In this document: in pieces, positions 6,106 to 9,027 of the stretch
How the letters are laid out: every line of letters begins with the position of its first letter
How positions within the stretch are numbered: the stretch's first letter is position 1
Source of the DNA: Bacteroidales bacterium
Lineage (GTDB): Bacteria > Bacteroidota > Bacteroidia > Bacteroidales > UBA12077
DNA: 9,027 nucleotides
Assembly (NCBI GenBank): GCA_030600865.1
Contig: JAUVUS010000071.1
Location: forward strand, 1-9,027
Direction of reading: 5' to 3'
Made by a program: the position numbers and the translations under genes
Notes under the pieces: model-generated
The model's input: only the letters and a program-made list of their open reading frames with translations
Database searches by the model: none
What the model was told of the DNA's origin: nothing

Positions 6106-6642
6106 ATGAGCAATTTTAATAGAGGAATCATATTATTTTTCATTTTTTTATTTGTACACTTTTCTTCTCAAAAAGTCATTGCTCAAACTTTCATAAAATC
6201 GAGATCTACCTTAGGAATAGCCGGCTCTTCCAGAACAATTACTTGCAACAATCAGCAACTTTTAATACAGCAAAGCGTTGGACAGTCGAGCGTTACAGGA
6301 TTATCTCAAATTGAAAATTATTCCTTAAGGCAAGGATTTATTCAACCATCAAAAAGGTTAAATATAAAGAACAATAATTCTCAAAATATTAATTCAAATA
6401 CGTTAGAAGCTATTGTTTTTCCAAATCCATTCTCAGATAATATCACTATTTCATTTGCCGAAGAAATAACGGATTACTTAGACCTTGCTCTCTATGATTT
6501 GAATAATATTAAAAGATATTCAAATAAATATAGTGCCACACAAGAGATAAATTTAAATATGGGCTTTTTAATTCCTGGTTTTTATATTATTAAAATCTAT
6601 ACAAGTAATAAATATTTTATCTCAAAATTGATTAAAAAATAA
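6106..6642 (+). CDS. Small T9SS cargo protein with type A C-terminal sorting domain
   Basis: This 178-residue protein carries a signal peptide (about 1-27, hydrophobic FFIFLFVHF, ending ..VIAQ-T) and a T9SS sorting domain at the C-terminus (about 100-178). The domain shows the family pattern VFPNPFSDNITISF (104-117), LALYDLNN, IPGFYIIKIYTSNKYFISKLIKK-type last strands and the basic end. Such domains send the protein across the outer membrane by the type IX secretion system for release or surface anchoring. Only about 70 residues remain between signal and sorting domain. That passenger contains QQSVGQSS (55-62) and ENYSLRQGFIQP (70-81), a combination seen at the start of other Bacteroidota T9SS proteins. 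It is first in a three-gene run, 89 bp before the next gene. It may be a surface partner of the fibre encoded further on; that role is inferred from position only. Confidence 0.85.
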   Translation: MSNFNRGIILFFIFLFVHFSSQKVIAQTFIKSRSTLGIAGSSRTITCNNQQLLIQQSVGQSSVTGLSQIENYSLRQGFIQPSKRLNIKNNNSQNINSNTLEAIVFPNPFSDNITISFAEEITDYLDLALYDLNNIKRYSNKYSATQEINLNMGFLIPGFYIIKIYTSNKYFISKLIKK

Positions 6643-6731
6643 TAGATAGAATCCTCCATTGGTAGCTCTGTTAACAAGTACATGTAAATTAAATCAATAA
6701 TAAAATGAAAATAATTACTTAACAATTTCTT

Positions 6732-7391
6732 ATGATGAAAAAGATTTTTGGAATTGTACTATTTACACTATATATTTTAACGGCAAATAGTCAAATAATA
6801 TATCTGGAAATAGGCAAGGTTATTACTTCGTTTGATTATCAAAATTCAGCAGGTTACACACTTGACAACTTATCAGGCCCTATCCAAAACAATCTTGGAC
6901 TAGGAGTTCGAATGCCAATATATAAAACCGCATGGCATATTTCGCTTGAAGGAACTTATAATACTTATGACATAAAAGGAAGTGATCCTACATTAGGGAA
7001 TTATTATGAATGGAATGTAGAATATATTGGTGCAGACTTAGGAATTGATTATGAGTCTTTTAAACCCGACCGCGTTAATCATAATGTACAGGATGGATTC
7101 TCTTTTTACATCAAGGGAATAATTGCATCCGATTTCCTGGTAAACGGAGTTCAAATATTAAACAATCAGGTTTTTGAATTATCTGATAAAGAAGAATTTG
7201 ATAAGCCAATATATTTTATAAAAGGAAGCATTGGCCTGAACTACTATATTTCGCCTACCTATATTGTGTTTTTGCAATATATGTATAGCAAAAGTTTTCT
7301 TATTGGAAATTACAACAACAAGGAACAATTAAGATTTATAAATCATACTATTAACATTGGTTTCTCTGTCAATCTTCAAGATTTCAGGTAA
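6732..7391 (+). CDS. Outer-membrane beta-barrel protein, function unknown
   Basis: This 219-residue protein has a signal peptide (about 1-20, KKIFGIVLFTLYILTANS then Q). The rest is made of alternating strands rich in aromatic residues (LEIGKVITSFDY, LGLGVRMPIY, WHISLEGTYNTYD, EYIGADLGIDY, FSFYIKGIIASDFLVNG, IYFIKGSIGLNYYISP, IVFLQYMYSKSF), ending INIGFSVNLQDFR. This is the layout of an eight- to ten-strand outer-membrane barrel of the Bacteroidota. A Met-Met start offers ATG at 6732 or 6735. It lies 89 bp after the T9SS cargo gene and 43 bp before the fibre gene on the same strand, so co-transcription is likely. It might anchor or pass the neighbouring proteins in the outer membrane, but no specific family such as PorP/SprF was recognised. 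Confidence 0.8.
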   Translation: MMKKIFGIVLFTLYILTANSQIIYLEIGKVITSFDYQNSAGYTLDNLSGPIQNNLGLGVRMPIYKTAWHISLEGTYNTYDIKGSDPTLGNYYEWNVEYIGADLGIDYESFKPDRVNHNVQDGFSFYIKGIIASDFLVNGVQILNNQVFELSDKEEFDKPIYFIKGSIGLNYYISPTYIVFLQYMYSKSFLIGNYNNKEQLRFINHTINIGFSVNLQDFR

Positions 7392-7434
7392 TGGATTTAT
7401 TATTTTACTTTATCAAATTTAAATTTTATAACAA

Positions 7435-9027
7435 ATGAAAAAGTTAATCTTCTTCAACTTATTATTTTTCTTGATATTACAACTATTTGGACAAACTCAA
7501 GGAATAAGCTATCAAGCAGTGATCATAGATGAAAACCCACAGGAAGTACCAGGGGTTGATATTACTGACAATATACTTCCCAACCAGTCTATTATGGTTC
7601 GTTTTACAATACTTGATGCTGCTGGCACTATTGAGTATCAGGAAGAACATACAAGCTCTACAGATGCATACGGCATGATCAATCTAATAATTGGCTGGGG
7701 AATACCGACTGCTACCAGCCCAAACACATTTAAGGAGATAGATTGGAATGGTGCATCAAAAGATCTTAAGGTTGATATAAGCCTTAGTGTCTCAGATGTT
7801 TTTTACACTGACTTTAGTTATGAACAACTTACATTCGTTCCTTATGCTTATCATAAAAATATTACGGCCACAGGAACTCTAATAGTAGATGGTGTTACCA
7901 ACCTGAAAAGCAGATTGAATGTTACTGACGGAAGCCCAACCTTTCTTTCAGGAACTTTAACTGTTGATGAAAATACTACTTTACAAAATAATCTCACCGT
8001 CAACGCAGCAAGCAACTTAAATGGACAAGTTACTATAAATGCTGATGTCAATGGGGATAAAGAATTAGATGATTCTTATCCACTTCGAGTTGAAGGGAGT
8101 AATCAGGGAATAGTAATAAAGATTGATGGTTCAAGAAGCAGCAACAATAATTACATCACTTTTCGTGATGATGAAAAAATACAAGGGCGTATTGAGGGTC
8201 AGACAACCGATGAACTATTAAAAGATCCAGAATATATCTTTGACAATGTTCTTTTTGTCACCGACGCAATCTGTTCTGGTGTTGATTTAGGCAAGGCCAT
8301 AGCAGGAGTTGTTTCAGCTTCAACATCGTCTACAGTATGTGCAGGGCTTGGAGCTTGTGTAACGGCTCCGATTCCTTCGCTCATTGTTGGAGCAGTGGCG
8401 GAAGTTGTTTTGGCAGCTGCAAATTTGGCATTAACAATTGCTGAACCTATTATTTACAATATATCTGTACACTCTAATATTGGGGTTACATATCAATCGG
8501 GAGCTGGTGATTATGCAGAATGGCTTCCCAAATTAAACCAAAACGAAAAATTTTTTCCAGGAGATGTTATAGGTGTTAAAAACGGGTATATTACCAAATC
8601 AACCGAAAATGCAGATAACTTTATGGTTATCTCGCACAAACCTATTATACTCGGCAATATGCCAGAGGAAGGTAAAGAGGCAAATTATGAAAAAGTTGCT
8701 TTTATGGGACAGGTTCCTGTTAAAGTGCTTGGGAAAGTACAATCAGGAGATTATATATTACCAAGTGGAAATAACAATGGGTCAGGTATAGCAGTTTCGC
8801 CTGAGAATATTCGATCCGACCAGTTCCAAAAAATTGTAGGAATTGCATGGTCAGGTTCAGATTCTTTACTGTACAACTATGTAAATGTTGCTATTGGTTT
8901 AAATGCTAATGATGTAGCAAGATTAAGCATGAAACAGGAACAGAAAATTCAAGAGCAGAAAACAGAAATTAATAGTCTTAAAGAAAAAATAAACCTGATG
9001 AATGCAGTTTTGGCTCAACTTGTTCCA
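7435..9027 (+). CDS. Large fibre-like surface protein with intramolecular-chaperone (peptidase G2-like) region, 3' end outside window
   Basis: Open for 531 codons from ATG 7435 to the window edge. A signal peptide (1-20, MKKLIFFNLLFFLILQLFGQ) is followed by an N-terminal beta-sandwich (about 23-140: GISYQAV, IMVRFTILD, YGMINLIIG, LTFVPYAYH) common in Bacteroidota collagen-like and tail-fibre-like surface proteins. Beta-repeat units (147-205) come next, then a small domain with NNNYITFRDDEKIQGRIEGQ (237-256). A hydrophobic Ala/Gly/Cys-rich segment (275-342) is unusual. Residues 344-409 (SVHSNIGV, GAGDYAEWLPKL, FFPGDVIGVKNGYI, ISHKPIILGN) resemble the peptidase G2 / intramolecular chaperone domain of phage tail appendages, which trimerises and cleaves itself. 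The visible part ends in a heptad-like coiled coil (about 498-528). A trimeric fibre is inferred, not shown. No T9SS sorting domain is visible before the edge. Confidence 0.85.
   Translation, partial: MKKLIFFNLLFFLILQLFGQTQGISYQAVIIDENPQEVPGVDITDNILPNQSIMVRFTILDAAGTIEYQEEHTSSTDAYGMINLIIGWGIPTATSPNTFKEIDWNGASKDLKVDISLSVSDVFYTDFSYEQLTFVPYAYHKNITATGTLIVDGVTNLKSRLNVTDGSPTFLSGTLTVDENTTLQNNLTVNAASNLNGQVTINADVNGDKELDDSYPLRVEGSNQGIVIKIDGSRSSNNNYITFRDDEKIQGRIEGQTTDELLKDPEYIFDNVLFVTDAICSGVDLGKAIAGVVSASTSSTVCAGLGACVTAPIPSLIVGAVAEVVLAAANLALTIAEPIIYNISVHSNIGVTYQSGAGDYAEWLPKLNQNEKFFPGDVIGVKNGYITKSTENADNFMVISHKPIILGNMPEEGKEANYEKVAFMGQVPVKVLGKVQSGDYILPSGNNNGSGIAVSPENIRSDQFQKIVGIAWSGSDSLLYNYVNVAIGLNANDVARLSMKQEQKIQEQKTEINSLKEKINLMNAVLAQLVP
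7873..8049 (+). repeat. Beta-repeat units inside the fibre gene
   Basis: Within the fibre protein (residues 147-205), units of about 26 residues recur: GTLIVDGVTNLKSRLNV at 147-163 and GTLTVDENTTLQNNLTV at 173-189, followed by a degenerate unit ending NGQVTINADV. The pattern TLxVxxxTxLxxxLxV is typical of trimeric phage-tail and adhesin shafts, where each unit adds one turn of a triple beta-helix. The DNA has diverged, so this is an old repeat seen at protein level. Confidence 0.6.

Noticed and set aside
7851..8384. Minus-strand frames opposite the fibre gene (7851-8051 and 8199-8384).
   Set aside because: They lie fully within the long plus-strand fibre frame, have no start context and resemble no known protein.
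8573..8791. A plus-strand 72-codon frame inside the fibre gene in another frame.
   Set aside because: It overlaps the conserved G2-like region of the fibre, whose own frame is clearly coding.

Overview
The window is AT-rich DNA from a member of the Bacteroidota, most likely Bacteroidales or Marinilabiliales. Four things suggest this: a type IX secretion (T9SS) C-terminal sorting domain, a -33/-7 promoter of the TTTG-N19-TAnnTTTG type found in Bacteroidota, near absence of Shine-Dalgarno sequences, and several protein families typical of the phylum. No tRNA, rRNA, CRISPR array, insertion sequence or integrase was seen.

Left part (1-1413, minus strand). The N-terminal end of an exported, histidine-rich, probable outer-membrane beta-barrel protein runs off the left edge. 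Next comes an exported nitroreductase/SagB-like flavoprotein. Its reading frame is cut by an in-frame TAA, while a well-conserved 34-codon C-terminal tail survives beyond it in the same frame. A long imperfect inverted repeat lies between this gene and the next.

Middle part (1414-5960). This is mostly housekeeping: dusB (tRNA-dihydrouridine synthase, minus, TTG start), a divergently transcribed CPBP-family intramembrane protease, a convergent uncharacterised 245-residue protein whose 3' end overlaps the protease gene by 11 bp, and a 463-residue M24 aminopeptidase P. The last ends at a clear Rho-independent terminator.

Right part (6000-9027, plus strand). A good Bacteroidota promoter precedes three closely spaced genes that look like one surface-structure operon: a very small T9SS cargo protein, an outer-membrane beta-barrel protein, and a long fibre-like protein that is open at the right edge. 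The fibre has a signal peptide, an N-terminal beta-sandwich common in Bacteroidota surface proteins, beta-repeat units, an unusual Ala/Gly/Cys-rich hydrophobic segment, a domain resembling the phage-tail 'intramolecular chaperone'/peptidase G2 domain, and a C-terminal coiled coil. This fibre locus is the best candidate here for an under-described system. The interrupted nitroreductase is the clearest oddity visible directly in the bases.
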